Shown here: positions 17,806 to 27,354 of the stretch, in pieces
How positions within the stretch are numbered: the stretch's first letter is position 1
Layout: the number at the start of each line of letters is the position of its first letter
NCBI RefSeq assembly: GCF_000236585.1
Contig: NC_017278.1
Coordinates: 1,302,001-1,366,000, forward strand
DNA: 64,000 bases
Source of the DNA: Thermus sp. CCB_US3_UF1
GTDB taxonomy: Bacteria > Deinococcota > Deinococci > Deinococcales > Thermaceae
Direction of reading: 5' to 3'
The notes under the pieces: model-generated
What the model was told of the DNA's origin: nothing
Seen by the model: the letters and a program-made list of their open reading frames with translations, nothing else
Databases searched by the model: none
Position numbers and translations under genes: made by a program

Positions 17806-19062
17806 ATGTTTCTGGAAGCCCAGGGCGTGGCCAAGGCCTACCGCGCAGGGGATAAGCCCTTTCCCGTCCTGGAGGGGGTGAACCTAGAGGTGCGGGAGGG
17901 GGAGATCGTGGCCCTCCTCGGCCGCTCGGGAGGGGGGAAGAGCACCCTTTTGCGCATCCTGGCCGGGCTCATCCCCCCGGACGCGGGGGAGGTGCGCTTC
18001 CGCGGGAAGCGGGTGGAGGGGCCGGCGGAGGGGATGGCCATGGTCTTCCAGACCTTTGCCCTTTTCCCCTGGCTCACGGTGTGGGAGAACGTGGCCCTGG
18101 GCCTCGAGGCCCGGGGGGTTCCCCTGGAAGAAAGGCGGCGCCGGGCCCGGGAGGCCATCGCCCTCATCGGGCTAAGGGGGTTTGAGGAAGCCCTGCCCAA
18201 GGAGCTCTCCGGGGGCATGAAGCAGCGGGTGGGCTTCGCCCGGGCCCTGGTGGTGGACCCCGAAATCCTCCTGCTGGACGAGGCCTTCTCCGCCCTGGAC
18301 CCCTTGACCGCCGAGGGGCTCAAGGGGGACCTCCTGGACCTCTGGCAGGGGGGCCAGCTCCGCACCCGGGCCATGGTCCTGGTGACCCACAACATGGAGG
18401 AGGCCGTGGCCCTGGCCGACCGGGCCCTGGTCCTCCAGGGAAGCCCCGCCCGCATCGGCCGGGAGATCCCCATCCCCTTGCCCCACCCCCGGGACCCGGG
18501 GGACCCTCGGTTCCGCGCCCTGGTGGACGAGCTCTACGAGGCCCTAACCCAAAGGGAGGAGGTGGAGCGGCGCCTGGAGGAGGACCTCCTCCGCCTGCCC
18601 CAGGCCTCCGTGGGCACCCTCCTCAGCCTGGCCGAAACCCTTGCCCGCCTGGGAGGGCGGGTGGACCTCCCCCTCCTGGCCGAAGAGGGGGGGCTGGAGG
18701 TGGACGACCTCTTCCCCCTCCTGGAAGCCTTGGAGCTTCTGGGCTTCGCCCGGGTGGAGCGGGGGGATGTGGAGCTGACCCCGGCCGGGCTGGCCTGGGC
18801 CCAGGCCAGCCCCGAGGAGCAGAAGGTGATGTTCGCCGAGCACCTCCTGCGCCAGGTTCCCCTTTTCGCCCGCCTACACCAGGCCCTCCTCCAGCAGGGC
18901 CGGCTCCCCGAGGAACGTATCCTCCTCCGGCTCCAGGACCACCTCCCCGAACCCGAGGCCCGCAGGGTCCTCCAGGTGGTCCGGGAATGGGGGCGGTACG
19001 CCGGGCTCTTGGTCTACGAAGAAGGCCCCAGGGCCTTCCGCCTGCCGGCAGGACCCGCCTAA
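17806..19062 (+). CDS. ABC transporter ATPase with C-terminal AAA-associated domain
   Basis: This is a 418-residue ATPase of the nitrate/sulfonate/taurine class. The N-terminal ABC domain (about 1-245) has Walker A GRSGGGKST, signature LSGGMKQR and Walker B ILLLDEAFSALDP. The C-terminal 150 residues look like the winged-helix AAA-associated domain (PF09821 type) found on ATPases paired with double permeases. Start: ATG 17806 after GGGGTGAGG; a GTG at 17800 is an in-frame alternative. It follows the permease gene by 9 bp and forms a two-gene transporter with it. Confidence 0.88.
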   Translation: MFLEAQGVAKAYRAGDKPFPVLEGVNLEVREGEIVALLGRSGGGKSTLLRILAGLIPPDAGEVRFRGKRVEGPAEGMAMVFQTFALFPWLTVWENVALGLEARGVPLEERRRRAREAIALIGLRGFEEALPKELSGGMKQRVGFARALVVDPEILLLDEAFSALDPLTAEGLKGDLLDLWQGGQLRTRAMVLVTHNMEEAVALADRALVLQGSPARIGREIPIPLPHPRDPGDPRFRALVDELYEALTQREEVERRLEEDLLRLPQASVGTLLSLAETLARLGGRVDLPLLAEEGGLEVDDLFPLLEALELLGFARVERGDVELTPAGLAWAQASPEEQKVMFAEHLLRQVPLFARLHQALLQQGRLPEERILLRLQDHLPEPEARRVLQVVREWGRYAGLLVYEEGPRAFRLPAGPA

Positions 19063-19082
19063 GGCCGCGCCCTCCCCTGGCG

Positions 19083-19088
19083 TATACT
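19083..19088 (+). promoter_or_regulatory. -10 element before the APC transporter leader
   Basis: TATACT is a good -10 hexamer 8 nt before a GTG that opens a 10-codon frame, and 37 nt before the transporter ATG. No convincing -35 is visible. Confidence 0.45.
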
Positions 19089-19096
19089 CTTTACCC

Positions 19097-19129
19097 GTGG
19101 TCCGCGGCCCCCACCTGGAGAACCCATGA
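19097..19129 (+). CDS. Possible 10-codon leader peptide overlapping the transporter start
   Basis: The short frame starts with GTG just after the TATACT promoter element and encodes MVRGPHLENP. Its TGA (19127-19129) overlaps the transporter ATG (19126-19128) as ATGA, the arrangement used for translational coupling. GGAG at 19117-19120 inside the frame is also the Shine-Dalgarno site of the transporter. With only ten codons this could be chance. Confidence 0.35.
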   Translation: MVRGPHLENP

Positions 19130-20982
19130 AACCCAACGCCCACCCTGAGGAAGGCCGCTACCCCTGGTGGCAGGTGCTCTGCCTCACCGGGGTGGACCTC
19201 TTCTCCTCCCTGGGCTACCAGCCGGGCATCGCCCTCCTGGCCGCCGGGGCCCTCTCCCCCCTGGCCAACCTGGCCCTGGTCCTCTTCGCCTTCTTGGGGG
19301 TCTACCCCGTCTACCGCCGGGTGGCCGAGGAGAGCCCCCACGGGGAAGGCTCCATCGGCCTCCTCACCCGCCTCATCCCCGGCTGGCGGGGAAAGCTTTT
19401 GGTCCTGGTGGTCCTGGGCTTCATGGCCACGGACTTCATGCTGACCATTACCCTCTCCGCCGCGGATGCCGCCGTGCACTTCCTGGGAAACCCCTTGGCC
19501 CCCATCTGGCTCCAAGGGCATCAGCTGGGCCTCACCCTCTTCCTGGTGGGGCTTTTGGGCTTCGTCTTCTACCTGGGCTTCCGCGAGGCCATCGGCCTGG
19601 CCGTGCCCATCACCTTAGGGTATCTGGGCCTCAACGCCCTGGTCCTCCTGGCCGCCCTGCCCCACGTGGAGGGGGAACACCTGGAGGGCTGGTGGCAAAG
19701 GCTTCTCGCCAGCCATCCCGACCCTTCCGCCCTAGTCCTGGCCACCCTCCTGGTCTTCCCCAAGCTGGCCCTAGGCCTTTCCGGCTACGAAACCGGGGTG
19801 GCGGTGATGCCCCTCATCCGGGGCAGGCAGGAAGACCCTCCGGAGAAGCCCTGGGGCCGCATTCGGAGAACCCACCGCCTCCTCCTGGCCGCCGCCCTCA
19901 TCATGGGCTTCTTCCTGGTGGGGGCCGGCCTGGCCACCGCCCTCCTCATCCCCCCGGAGCTTTGGGGCAGCGAGGAGGTTTCCGGAAGGGCCCTGAGCTT
20001 CCTGGCCCACCGCTACCTGGGGGAAGGGTTCGGCAGCCTCTACGACCTTTTCTCCATCGTCATCCTCTGGTTTGCCGGGGCCAGCGCCATGGCCGGTCTC
20101 CTCACCATCGTCCCCCGGTACCTGCCCCGCTTCGGCATGGCCCCGGAGTGGGCCCGGAGGCAGCGGCCCATGGTCCTCTTCTTCACCGGTGTGGCCCTGG
20201 CCCTTACCCTGCTCTTCCGCGCCGAGGTGGAGGCCCAGGCCGCCGCCTACGCCACCGGGGTACTGGTGGTCATGTCCTCCGCGGCCTTGGCGGCGGTCCT
20301 CCTGGAGGCCCAAGGGGAACGGAAGAAAGGCGCTTACTTCTGGGCCCTCCTCCCCCTTTTCCTCTACGTGCTGGTGGCCAACATCGTGGAACGCCCCGAT
20401 GGGGTGAGGATCGCCTCCTTCTTCATCGCCGCCACCCTCTTCCTCTCCCTGCTCTCCCGGGCCTTCCGCTCCTTTGAGCTGCGGGTGGAGCGCTTCCAGC
20501 TGGACGAGATGGCCGAAAGCTTCCTGGAGGAGATGAGGGCGCTGGAGGCCCCCATCCGCCTGGTGGCCCACCGGCCGGAGCGGGGAGGGCGCGGGGTGTA
20601 TTGGGAAAAGGAACGCCGCATCCGCGAGGCCACCCACATCCCCCCCGAGGACCCCATCTACTTCGTGGAGGTCTTCGTGCAGGACCCTTCGGAGTTCGCC
20701 GCCGAGGCCCGGGTCTGGGGGGTGGAACACCCCGACGCACGGATCTTCCGCATCCTGGGCACCGCCGCCCCCAACACCCTGGCCGCCTTCCTCCTCTACC
20801 TGCGGGACCGCCTGGGTCGCCGGCCCCACATCTACTTTGAGTGGTCGGAGGAAAGCCCCCTGCAGGCGGCCTTGGATTTCCTCCTTTTTGGAGAGGGGGA
20901 CGTGCCCACCCTCACCCACGAGGTCCTGAGGCGGGCGGAGCCTAACCCCCTCAGGCGCCCTTTGGTCCACGTGGGGGGGTAG
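19126..20982 (+). CDS. APC-superfamily transporter with C-terminal cytoplasmic domain
   Basis: This 618-residue protein has about twelve hydrophobic segments in residues 1-450 and the APC-like opening VLCLTGVDLFSSLGYQPGIA. A soluble stretch of about 150 residues follows (about 470-618), rich in charged residues. It resembles proteins annotated as amino acid transporters in Thermus; the substrate is not evident, and an inorganic-ion role as in KUP-like members cannot be excluded. Its stop is 11 bp from the end of the convergent cas6. Confidence 0.75.
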   Translation: MKPNAHPEEGRYPWWQVLCLTGVDLFSSLGYQPGIALLAAGALSPLANLALVLFAFLGVYPVYRRVAEESPHGEGSIGLLTRLIPGWRGKLLVLVVLGFMATDFMLTITLSAADAAVHFLGNPLAPIWLQGHQLGLTLFLVGLLGFVFYLGFREAIGLAVPITLGYLGLNALVLLAALPHVEGEHLEGWWQRLLASHPDPSALVLATLLVFPKLALGLSGYETGVAVMPLIRGRQEDPPEKPWGRIRRTHRLLLAAALIMGFFLVGAGLATALLIPPELWGSEEVSGRALSFLAHRYLGEGFGSLYDLFSIVILWFAGASAMAGLLTIVPRYLPRFGMAPEWARRQRPMVLFFTGVALALTLLFRAEVEAQAAAYATGVLVVMSSAALAAVLLEAQGERKKGAYFWALLPLFLYVLVANIVERPDGVRIASFFIAATLFLSLLSRAFRSFELRVERFQLDEMAESFLEEMRALEAPIRLVAHRPERGGRGVYWEKERRIREATHIPPEDPIYFVEVFVQDPSEFAAEARVWGVEHPDARIFRILGTAAPNTLAAFLLYLRDRLGRRPHIYFEWSEESPLQAALDFLLFGEGDVPTLTHEVLRRAEPNPLRRPLVHVGG

Positions 20983-20993
20983 TCGCCGCCCCC

Positions 20994-21707
20994 CTAGCCC
21001 ACCCTGGCCCGCCCATAGCCCAGGCCCGTCTTGGCCCCCACGCCGGAGTAGAAGGCGAAGCGCCCCAAGGCCTGCAGCCACCGGGCCTCCTCCTCGGTGG
21101 CCCTGGGCAGGTGGTAGACCACCTTGCCCACAAACCCCACCGCTTCCACCTCCGTTTCCGCCTTTAGGGTCTTCCCCTCAAACCAGCGCACGGTGGTCCG
21201 CTCCAAAAGGGCCTCCCGCACCCCTTCCGGGGCCTTCAGGGGACCGAAGGCCTCGAGGCGCCTCAGGAGGCTTTCCACCACCAGCCGGGGCTCGGGAAGG
21301 GGGTAGTGCACCCCCTTGCGGCGGAAGAAGGTGGGGCTGGCGAAGCGCAAGGGGAGGTCGGGCAGGGCTTCCCCTTGGAAAAGCCGGGCGTAGGTGGAAA
21401 CCCCAGCCCAAGGATGCCCCTCCTGCAGCACCCCCCGCACCCGGAAGGGCTTTCCCAGGCGCACCTCCTTCCCCTCCAGGGCAAAGAGCCTGGGGGCTAG
21501 CCGGGCATAAAGCCCCTCCTGGAGCAAGCTGAACCGGGCCCAGTAAGCCCCCTCTTTGCCGCCAAACCCCAAGGCGAAGGGGTTTTCCCCCTGGTCGTGC
21601 ACCTCGGGGGCCACTTCCTGGAGGAGCCCATAGAAAAACCCCCGCAACCCCCTGGGCTCCGGGGGCGCCTCCCCCTCCAGGGTCAGGACCAAGGCCGCCA
21701 GCACCAT
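20994..21707 (-). CDS. cas6: CRISPR pre-crRNA endoribonuclease Cas6
   Basis: This is a 237-residue RAMP-fold ribonuclease that cuts CRISPR transcripts within each repeat to give crRNAs with an 8-nt 5' handle. The diagnostic C-terminal glycine-rich loop [15 protein letters not shown] is present. The ATG at 21707 gives [12 protein letters not shown], a proper first beta strand; the longer upstream frame (to 22838) is antisense to cas10. It is divergent from cas10 across 78 bp. It should process the array at 29324-30116. Confidence 0.88.
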   Translation of the reverse strand: MVLAALVLTLEGEAPPEPRGLRGFFYGLLQEVAPEVHDQGENPFALGFGGKEGAYWARFSLLQEGLYARLAPRLFALEGKEVRLGKPFRVRGVLQEGHPWAGVSTYARLFQGEALPDLPLRFASPTFFRRKGVHYPLPEPRLVVESLLRRLEAFGPLKAPEGVREALLERTTVRWFEGKTLKAETEVEAVGFVGKVVYHLPRATEEEARWLQALGRFAFYSGVGAKTGLGYGRARVG

Positions 21708-21767
21708 GCCTCCAGCATGGGGGAAGAAAGCCCGATGTGCAAACCGCACAAGGGGCCTCGAGGGGCG

Positions 21768-21776
21768 TGGTATAGT
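21768..21776 (+). promoter_or_regulatory. Extended -10 promoter of the cas10-csm operon
   Basis: TG-G-TATAGT ends 9 nt before the ATG at 21786 (3 nt before an in-frame GTG at 21780). Transcription would begin almost at the ATG, so the mRNA is leaderless or nearly so. Confidence 0.5.
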
Positions 21777-21785
21777 CTGGTGGAC

Positions 21786-24215
21786 ATGACAAGCGGGCTG
21801 CACGTTGCCTTGGCGGCCCTGGTCCACGATCTGGGCAAGCTCCTCTCCCGCGCCCGCTGGGGCGAGCGGGATGAAGGGGTACCCGACCGCACCCACACCG
21901 CCTACACCGCCTTCTTCGTGCGAAGCCACGCCGGGCTTTTCCGGAAAGCGGGCGTGGACCCCGCCTGGCTGGAGGAAACGGCAAGCCGCCACCACGAGGG
22001 TTGGCAGAAGCGACCCCAGTACCAGCCCCACACCCCCGAGGCCTGGTGCGTGGCCCTGGCGGACACCTACGCCTCCCAGGAGCGGGAAGAAGGGGAAGGC
22101 GGGGGTAGCCCCCCCGAGGTCCCCCTCCTGCCCGCCACCGCCCAGCTCCGCCTCATGGGCCAGGAAGGGAGGAAGGACCTGGGCCTGAGCCCGGTGCACG
22201 CCCTGGGGGAGGGGCTGGTGCCAGGGGGCCCCTACCCGGAAGCCCAGCCCAACGTGCGCAAGGAGGCCTACAGGCGGATCTGGGAGCGCCTCGAGGCCCG
22301 CCTGCAGACCCTTGACGCCCTCCCCCACCTGGACCCAGAGGCCCTCCTCCTTTCCCTGGCCGCCCTCTTCCAGGAAGGCCTCTCCCTGGTCCCGGCGGAC
22401 ACCCAGTCCGAGCCCGACGTTTCCCTTTACGACCACCTGCGCCTCACGGCGGCCATCGCCCACGCCCTGTGGCTTTACCACGGGCAAAGCCCCCGGGTGG
22501 AGGAGCTGCGCCAGGACGGGGAGAAGTTCCTCCTGGCGGTGGGGGACCTGGGGGGGATCCAGGGGCACATCTACCGCATCGCCGGGGCGGAAACCGGGGT
22601 GGGGGGGATCGCCAAGCGGCTGAGGGCCCGCAGCCTGGAGGTGAGCCTGGCCACCGAGGCCATGGCCTTGGGGATCCTGCGGAAGGTGGGCCTCACCCCC
22701 CTGAACCGGATCATGGGGGCGGGGGGGAAGTTCTACCTCCTCCTGCCCCACACCCAAGGGGCCTTGGAAGCCCTGGAAGGGGCCCGGGAGGCCTGGGGAA
22801 GGTGGGCCTTGGCGGACGGGGGGAGCCTGCTGCCCCATCTGGCCTACGTTCCCTTGCGGGGAGCCGACTTCCGGGACTTCGCCAAGGCCCTAAGTAGGGT
22901 GCACAGGGAACTGGCCCTGGCCAAGCTCCGGCCCTTTCCCTTCCTCGAGGAAAGCCAGGAAACCCTCCGCCAGGCCCTCCGCCCCTGCGCCGCCTGCGGC
23001 CTAAGGCCGGCCCGGGAGGATGCGCCCGGAAGCCTCTGCCCCGGGTGCGAGCGGGAGGCCGAGGTGGGCGGCCTCCTGCCCCGGCGGGACCAGGTGGGGT
23101 TTTTCCTGGAAGAGGCCCCTAGACCCTTCTTTGGCCTCCCTGGCCTAAGAGTGGCCCTGGGCCCTGCGCCAGGCCCCTGGGCGGCCTTCCACACCTACCG
23201 GGCCCGCCCGGACTTCACCCCGGACGGCACCCCCTTTGAGGTCAAGCCCCTCCTGGGCTACCTGCCCACGGTGGAGAAGGCCCTAAAGGCCACGGGCATG
23301 AACCTGGAGGCGTATCAGGCCTGGGTGCGGGAGGAGGGGCTTTGGGAGGAGGAAGGAGATGAGCACCGCCCCCTCACCTTCTCCGAGCTGGCCGCCCTGT
23401 CCGAGGGGGCCCCCTACCTGGGCGGGCTCATGCTGGACGCGGACCGCATGGGGGAAGCCTTCGCCACCGGGTTCCGGCGGGAAGAGAAGGGCAAAGACCT
23501 GGCAAGCCCTAGCCGCATGGCCGCCCTGTCCCGCAGCCTGGAGTGGTTCTTCAGCGTGGAGGTGCTGGAGCTCATCCAGCGACCTGGCACCTACGCCCAG
23601 AGGCTGGGCTGGGATGGGCTCGAGGCCCGCCGGAAGGGTCAACGCTACCCCCTCCTCTATAGCGTCTACTCCGGGGGGGATGACCTCTTCCTCCTCGGGC
23701 CCTGGGACGCCCTGCTGGACTTCGCCCTGGACCTGGAAAGGCTCTACCGCCTTTACACCCAGCACCCGGCCCTCACCCTCTCCGGGGCCTTCCTCCTTTT
23801 CGCCCCCAAGTCCCCTGTGCCCCAGATGGCCGAGGCCTTACGGGAAGGGGAGAAGCGGGCCAAGGAGGCAGGCCGGGGCCGGCTTTTCCTCTTCGGCCAG
23901 GCCGTGGCCTGGGATACCTTACGGGAACTCAGGGCCTGGCAGGAAGGGCTCAGGCTCCACCTCCAGAAGGAGCGGGTGAGCAAGGCCCAGGTCTACCGCT
24001 GGCTGGCCCTCTGGCGGCGGTTCTGGTCCGAGGGCCTAGACGAAGGGGAAAGGATGGGCTACAAGCCCCTGCTGGCCTACGCCCTGCGCCGGGTGCGGGA
24101 GAAGGACGAGGGAACCTGGAAGACCTACCTGAACCTCCTGGACCACCAGCAACCGGCCTGGCAGTACCTGCCGGTGTGGGTGCAGTGGGGGCTTTATGGG
24201 GAAAGGAGGGAGTAG
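21786..24215 (+). CDS. cas10: Type III-A CRISPR effector subunit Cas10/Csm1 (HD nuclease and cyclic oligoadenylate synthase)
   Basis: This 809-residue large subunit of the Csm complex has an N-terminal HD domain with HDLGK (14-18), a zinc ribbon with C401/C404 and C418/C421, and a cyclase palm with GGDD (630-633). An intact HD predicts target-activated ssDNA cleavage; an intact GGDD predicts synthesis of cyclic oligoadenylates that switch on the two CARF-HEPN proteins encoded nearby. The start is ATG 21786, close to the promoter; upstream in-frame codons overlap cas6. csm2 begins on the next base after the stop. Confidence 0.95.
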   Translation: MTSGLHVALAALVHDLGKLLSRARWGERDEGVPDRTHTAYTAFFVRSHAGLFRKAGVDPAWLEETASRHHEGWQKRPQYQPHTPEAWCVALADTYASQEREEGEGGGSPPEVPLLPATAQLRLMGQEGRKDLGLSPVHALGEGLVPGGPYPEAQPNVRKEAYRRIWERLEARLQTLDALPHLDPEALLLSLAALFQEGLSLVPADTQSEPDVSLYDHLRLTAAIAHALWLYHGQSPRVEELRQDGEKFLLAVGDLGGIQGHIYRIAGAETGVGGIAKRLRARSLEVSLATEAMALGILRKVGLTPLNRIMGAGGKFYLLLPHTQGALEALEGAREAWGRWALADGGSLLPHLAYVPLRGADFRDFAKALSRVHRELALAKLRPFPFLEESQETLRQALRPCAACGLRPAREDAPGSLCPGCEREAEVGGLLPRRDQVGFFLEEAPRPFFGLPGLRVALGPAPGPWAAFHTYRARPDFTPDGTPFEVKPLLGYLPTVEKALKATGMNLEAYQAWVREEGLWEEEGDEHRPLTFSELAALSEGAPYLGGLMLDADRMGEAFATGFRREEKGKDLASPSRMAALSRSLEWFFSVEVLELIQRPGTYAQRLGWDGLEARRKGQRYPLLYSVYSGGDDLFLLGPWDALLDFALDLERLYRLYTQHPALTLSGAFLLFAPKSPVPQMAEALREGEKRAKEAGRGRLFLFGQAVAWDTLRELRAWQEGLRLHLQKERVSKAQVYRWLALWRRFWSEGLDEGERMGYKPLLAYALRRVREKDEGTWKTYLNLLDHQQPAWQYLPVWVQWGLYGERRE

Positions 24216-24620
24216 ATGGCCACGCTGGAATTCTACAAGGACAAGGAAAAGGGGCTTTTGGACCCAACCCTCTTTGAAAGGGCACGGGAGAAAGCCGAGG
24301 AGCTGAACCGGGAGGGCAAGCTTAAGTCCAGCCAGTTCCGCAACTACTTCGCCGAGCTCCGGGCCCTGGAAAATCGCTTCCAGAAAGAGCGCAAGGCGGA
24401 CGAGGCCCTGGCCTTCGCCCGGCTGGTGCCGGAGCTGGAACTCCTCAAGGCCAAGCTGGCCTACAACACCCGCTCCCAAGGCCCCCTAAGGGAGGCCAAG
24501 GCCTTTGTGGGCTTCCTCAACGAGGCCCTGGACGCGGGCAAGCGGAGCCCCAAAGACTTTGAAGCCATGATGAAGTACGTGGAAGCGGTGCTGGCCTATT
24601 TCTACGCTTTGGGCAAGTGA
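24216..24620 (+). CDS. csm2: CRISPR Csm complex small subunit Csm2
   Basis: This 134-residue, helix-rich, charged protein has the typical Csm2 pattern: SSQFRNYFAELR near residue 38 and a C-terminal YVEAVLAYFYALGK. Csm2 lines the belly of the Csm complex along the crRNA-target duplex and has no catalytic role. It abuts cas10 without a gap and lies 11 bp before csm3. Confidence 0.92.
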   Translation: MATLEFYKDKEKGLLDPTLFERAREKAEELNREGKLKSSQFRNYFAELRALENRFQKERKADEALAFARLVPELELLKAKLAYNTRSQGPLREAKAFVGFLNEALDAGKRSPKDFEAMMKYVEAVLAYFYALGK

Positions 24621-24631
24621 GGTGAGTGAGG

Positions 24632-25372
24632 ATGCAACTGAGAAAGGTCATGCGCATCCGGGCGGTCCTCCTGGCCAAGACCGGGATACGGATCGGCATG
24701 AGCCGGGACCAGATGGCCATCGGCGACCTGGATAACCCCGTGATCCGCAACCCCCTCACCGACGAGCCCTACATCCCGGGCTCCAGCCTGAAGGGGAAGC
24801 TCCGCTACCTCCTGGAGTGGAGCCTGGGCGGGGACTACATCCTAAAGGCCAAGGAGAAGCACGTCTACGCCTCCCCCGACCCCAACGACCCCGTGGCCCG
24901 CATCTTCGGCCTGGCCCCGGAAAACGACGAAAAAGGCCTCGAGGCCGCCCGGAAACGGGGCCCCACCCGCCTCCTGGTCCGGGACGCCTACCTGACCCCC
25001 GACTCCAAGGAGGAGCTGGAGCGGACCATCGCCCGCGGGGGGTACCTCACAGAGATCAAGCAGGAGGTCTTCATCCCCCGCCTGGGGGGGAACGCCAACC
25101 CCCGCACCACGGAGCGGGTGCCTGCCGGGGCCCGCTTCGGGGTGGAGATGGTCTACCGGGTACTGGACGAGAAAGACGAGGAAAACTTCCACAAGCACGT
25201 CCTCAAGGCCCTGGAGCTCCTGGAGCTGGACGGCCTTGGCGGGCACATCAGCCGGGGGTACGGGCAGGTGTACTTCCTGCACCCAGAAAAACCCCTGGAG
25301 GCGCAAGAAGGCCTCCCCCTAAGGGAAAGGCTCCTGATCCAAGAGGTCCCAGCGGGCCACCATGCGGGCTAG
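24632..25372 (+). CDS. csm3: CRISPR Csm complex backbone RNase Csm3 (RAMP)
   Basis: This is the 246-residue repeated backbone subunit, which cuts target RNA at 6-nt steps. The motif GDLDNPVIRNPLTDEPYIPG includes D34, which matches the catalytic aspartate of characterised Csm3 proteins; GSSLKGKLR follows. The C-terminal glycine-rich loop GLGGHISRGYGQV is present. ATG 24632 is preferred over the in-frame GTG at 24626 because of the GAGGTGAG site upstream. It overlaps csm4 by 11 bp. Confidence 0.94.
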   Translation: MQLRKVMRIRAVLLAKTGIRIGMSRDQMAIGDLDNPVIRNPLTDEPYIPGSSLKGKLRYLLEWSLGGDYILKAKEKHVYASPDPNDPVARIFGLAPENDEKGLEAARKRGPTRLLVRDAYLTPDSKEELERTIARGGYLTEIKQEVFIPRLGGNANPRTTERVPAGARFGVEMVYRVLDEKDEENFHKHVLKALELLELDGLGGHISRGYGQVYFLHPEKPLEAQEGLPLRERLLIQEVPAGHHAG

Positions 25373-26228
25373 CGCCTACTACCTGCGGTTCACCGCCCCC
25401 GTAAGGGCCCTTCCCCGGGCCTCCACCCTCCTGGGCCACCTCTTCTGGTGGTACCGCTACACCCATGGCAAGGAGGCCCTGGAGGAGCTCCTGCAAAGGC
25501 TCCCCAGCCTGGACTTCCGCCTCTCCAGCGCCTACCCCGAGGGCTGGCTGCCCCGGCCCAAGCTCCCTCCCCTGCAGGTGGAGGACACCACGCTCCGCAA
25601 GCGGCTCAAGGGGCTCGCCCTCCTCTCCTTTGAGACCTTCCAAAACGTCGCCCAAAAAGGGGAAGGGGCCCTCCTCGAGGCCCCCGAGGTCACGAAGAAC
25701 CACGCTCCCCCCACCCCCCGGCGCCTGCGCCGCACCCGGGTGGGGATAGACCGGGCCACGGGCGGGGCCAGAAAAGGGGTGCTCTTCACCCAGGACCTCC
25801 TTTTCCCCACGGGGCGGTATGCGGTCTACGCCCTAGGAGAGCCCCCCTTGGACCTCCTGGAAGGCTTGCGCTTCGTGGGGAGCATGGGGTACGGCGGCCT
25901 GGCCAGCGTGGGGGCCGGGGTCTTCCAGGTGGAAGGCCCCGAAGCGGTGGACCTCCCCGAGGCCCGGGAGGCCAACGCTTGGGCCACCCTGGCCCCCAGT
26001 CCCCTGGAGGGCGCCCTCTACTACGAGCCCGAGCCCTACTGGGGCCGGCTGGGCGGGGGGTACGTGGGGGCAAGGCCCTTCAAAAAGCCCTACCTGCGGG
26101 CCAAGGAGGGAAGCGTGTACCGGGACAAAAACGCCCTCCGCCTCCTAGACGTTACCCCCAGCGAACCCCCGGAGGGGGCCCGGGTGGTGGAGGTGCTGCA
26201 GGTCTTTCCCCTGGGGGTGAAGGTATGA
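25362..26228 (+). CDS. csm4: CRISPR Csm complex subunit Csm4 (RAMP)
   Basis: This is the 288-residue Cas5-like subunit that binds the 5' handle of the crRNA and caps the complex next to Cas10. Recognisable features are FWWYRYTHG in the first 30 residues, the repeat-binding region GIDRATGGARKGVLF, and the glycine-rich GSMGYGGLASVGAGVF. It overlaps csm3 and its stop overlaps the csm5 start as ATGA. Confidence 0.92.
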   Translation: MRASAYYLRFTAPVRALPRASTLLGHLFWWYRYTHGKEALEELLQRLPSLDFRLSSAYPEGWLPRPKLPPLQVEDTTLRKRLKGLALLSFETFQNVAQKGEGALLEAPEVTKNHAPPTPRRLRRTRVGIDRATGGARKGVLFTQDLLFPTGRYAVYALGEPPLDLLEGLRFVGSMGYGGLASVGAGVFQVEGPEAVDLPEAREANAWATLAPSPLEGALYYEPEPYWGRLGGGYVGARPFKKPYLRAKEGSVYRDKNALRLLDVTPSEPPEGARVVEVLQVFPLGVKV

Positions 26229-27352
26229 GCTTCCTGGAAGCCTACACCCTAGAGCTGGAACTCCTCTCCCCCGTGCATGTGGGCACCGGGGAAGCCTACC
26301 CCGCCTATGCCTACGTGCCCGACTTTGAAAGGAAGCAGGTCCACCTCCTAGACCCTTCGGCCCTCCTCCTGGCCCTTAGCCCAGAGCGCCAAAAGGCCTT
26401 CCTGCGCAAGGTGGCCGAGGGCCCCAAGGGAGCCCAGGACATCCTGCGCCATCTCTACCGGGAGGGACAGATCCCCCAAGAGGCCATCCGGCGCACCCTA
26501 CCCGCAAGCCAAGCCTTCCTCAGCACCATCCAGGAGGCCACGGAGGAAGCCACCCTGGAGTACCGCCCCCTCCCCTACTCCCCCTTGGGGCCGTACCTGC
26601 CCGGCTCCAGCGTCAAGGGGGCCCTGCGCACCGCCTGGCTCTACTGGAAGCTGGTGCAGGGGGGTAAGGTGTTGGAGCTCCAGGGAAAAATCTGGCGCTT
26701 CCGCCCCAAAGGCCCCCAAGACGGGCAAACCTTCATCTCCCTAAGCCCCAAGGCTAGGGTGGGGCTCCAGGAGAACCAGGCCTTCGAGGGGGAGGTATTA
26801 GGGTATGGCCGCAACCTCTACCGGGACCCCTTCCGGGCGGTGCGTCTCACGGACTCGGAGCCCGCCGAGGGTTTCCTGAACCGCATCGGCATCTTCCACC
26901 CCCGGGGGAAGATGGATGGCACCCTCCTCCTGGCGGAAACCTTCCGCATAGGAAGCCGTTTCCGCTTCCTGTTCCGCTACCAAGGAGGGCTGGCTGCCAA
27001 TAAGGGGGTGGCAGGAGCTGTGCCGCCCGGGGAGCTGGTCCAGGCTTTGCGGGAATACTACGGGTACGTGGCCGAGTGGGAGGAGGACTATGCTAGGAAT
27101 AGGGAGCCCAAGCTGGAGAAGGCCCTAAAGGTCTACGAACAGCTAAGGGAGAAAACCCAAGACCCCCAGACCTTCCCCATCCGCATCGGTTTCGGCTCGG
27201 GAAGGTTGGCCCTGCGCCTGGCCCTCATCCTGCCCCAGGATCATCCCGAGGCGCAAGATCCCACCACCCGCAAGACCGCCGGGGCCCGGAAGCCCAAGGA
27301 CGGCTACCCCCTGGGCTGGGCTGTGGGGCGGCTGGTACCCCGTAAGGGATAG
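26225..27352 (+). CDS. csm5: CRISPR Csm complex subunit Csm5 (RAMP)
   Basis: This 375-residue protein opens with YTLELELLSPVHVGTG, the usual Csm5 N-terminal strand, and has PYLPGSSVKGALRTAWLYW at about residue 120, the RAMP motif of this family. Csm5 caps the crRNA 3' end and is needed for crRNA maturation. The ATG at 26225 overlaps the csm4 stop; the upstream extension is out-of-frame csm4 sequence. The next gene starts 2 bp after its stop. Confidence 0.92.
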   Translation: MSFLEAYTLELELLSPVHVGTGEAYPAYAYVPDFERKQVHLLDPSALLLALSPERQKAFLRKVAEGPKGAQDILRHLYREGQIPQEAIRRTLPASQAFLSTIQEATEEATLEYRPLPYSPLGPYLPGSSVKGALRTAWLYWKLVQGGKVLELQGKIWRFRPKGPQDGQTFISLSPKARVGLQENQAFEGEVLGYGRNLYRDPFRAVRLTDSEPAEGFLNRIGIFHPRGKMDGTLLLAETFRIGSRFRFLFRYQGGLAANKGVAGAVPPGELVQALREYYGYVAEWEEDYARNREPKLEKALKVYEQLREKTQDPQTFPIRIGFGSGRLALRLALILPQDHPEAQDPTTRKTAGARKPKDGYPLGWAVGRLVPRKG

Positions 27353-27354
27353 GT

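Noticed and set aside
21708-22838. N-terminal extension of cas6 to 614 codons
   Set aside because: The extension is antisense to cas10 and crosses its promoter; Cas6 begins with its own beta strand at 21707.
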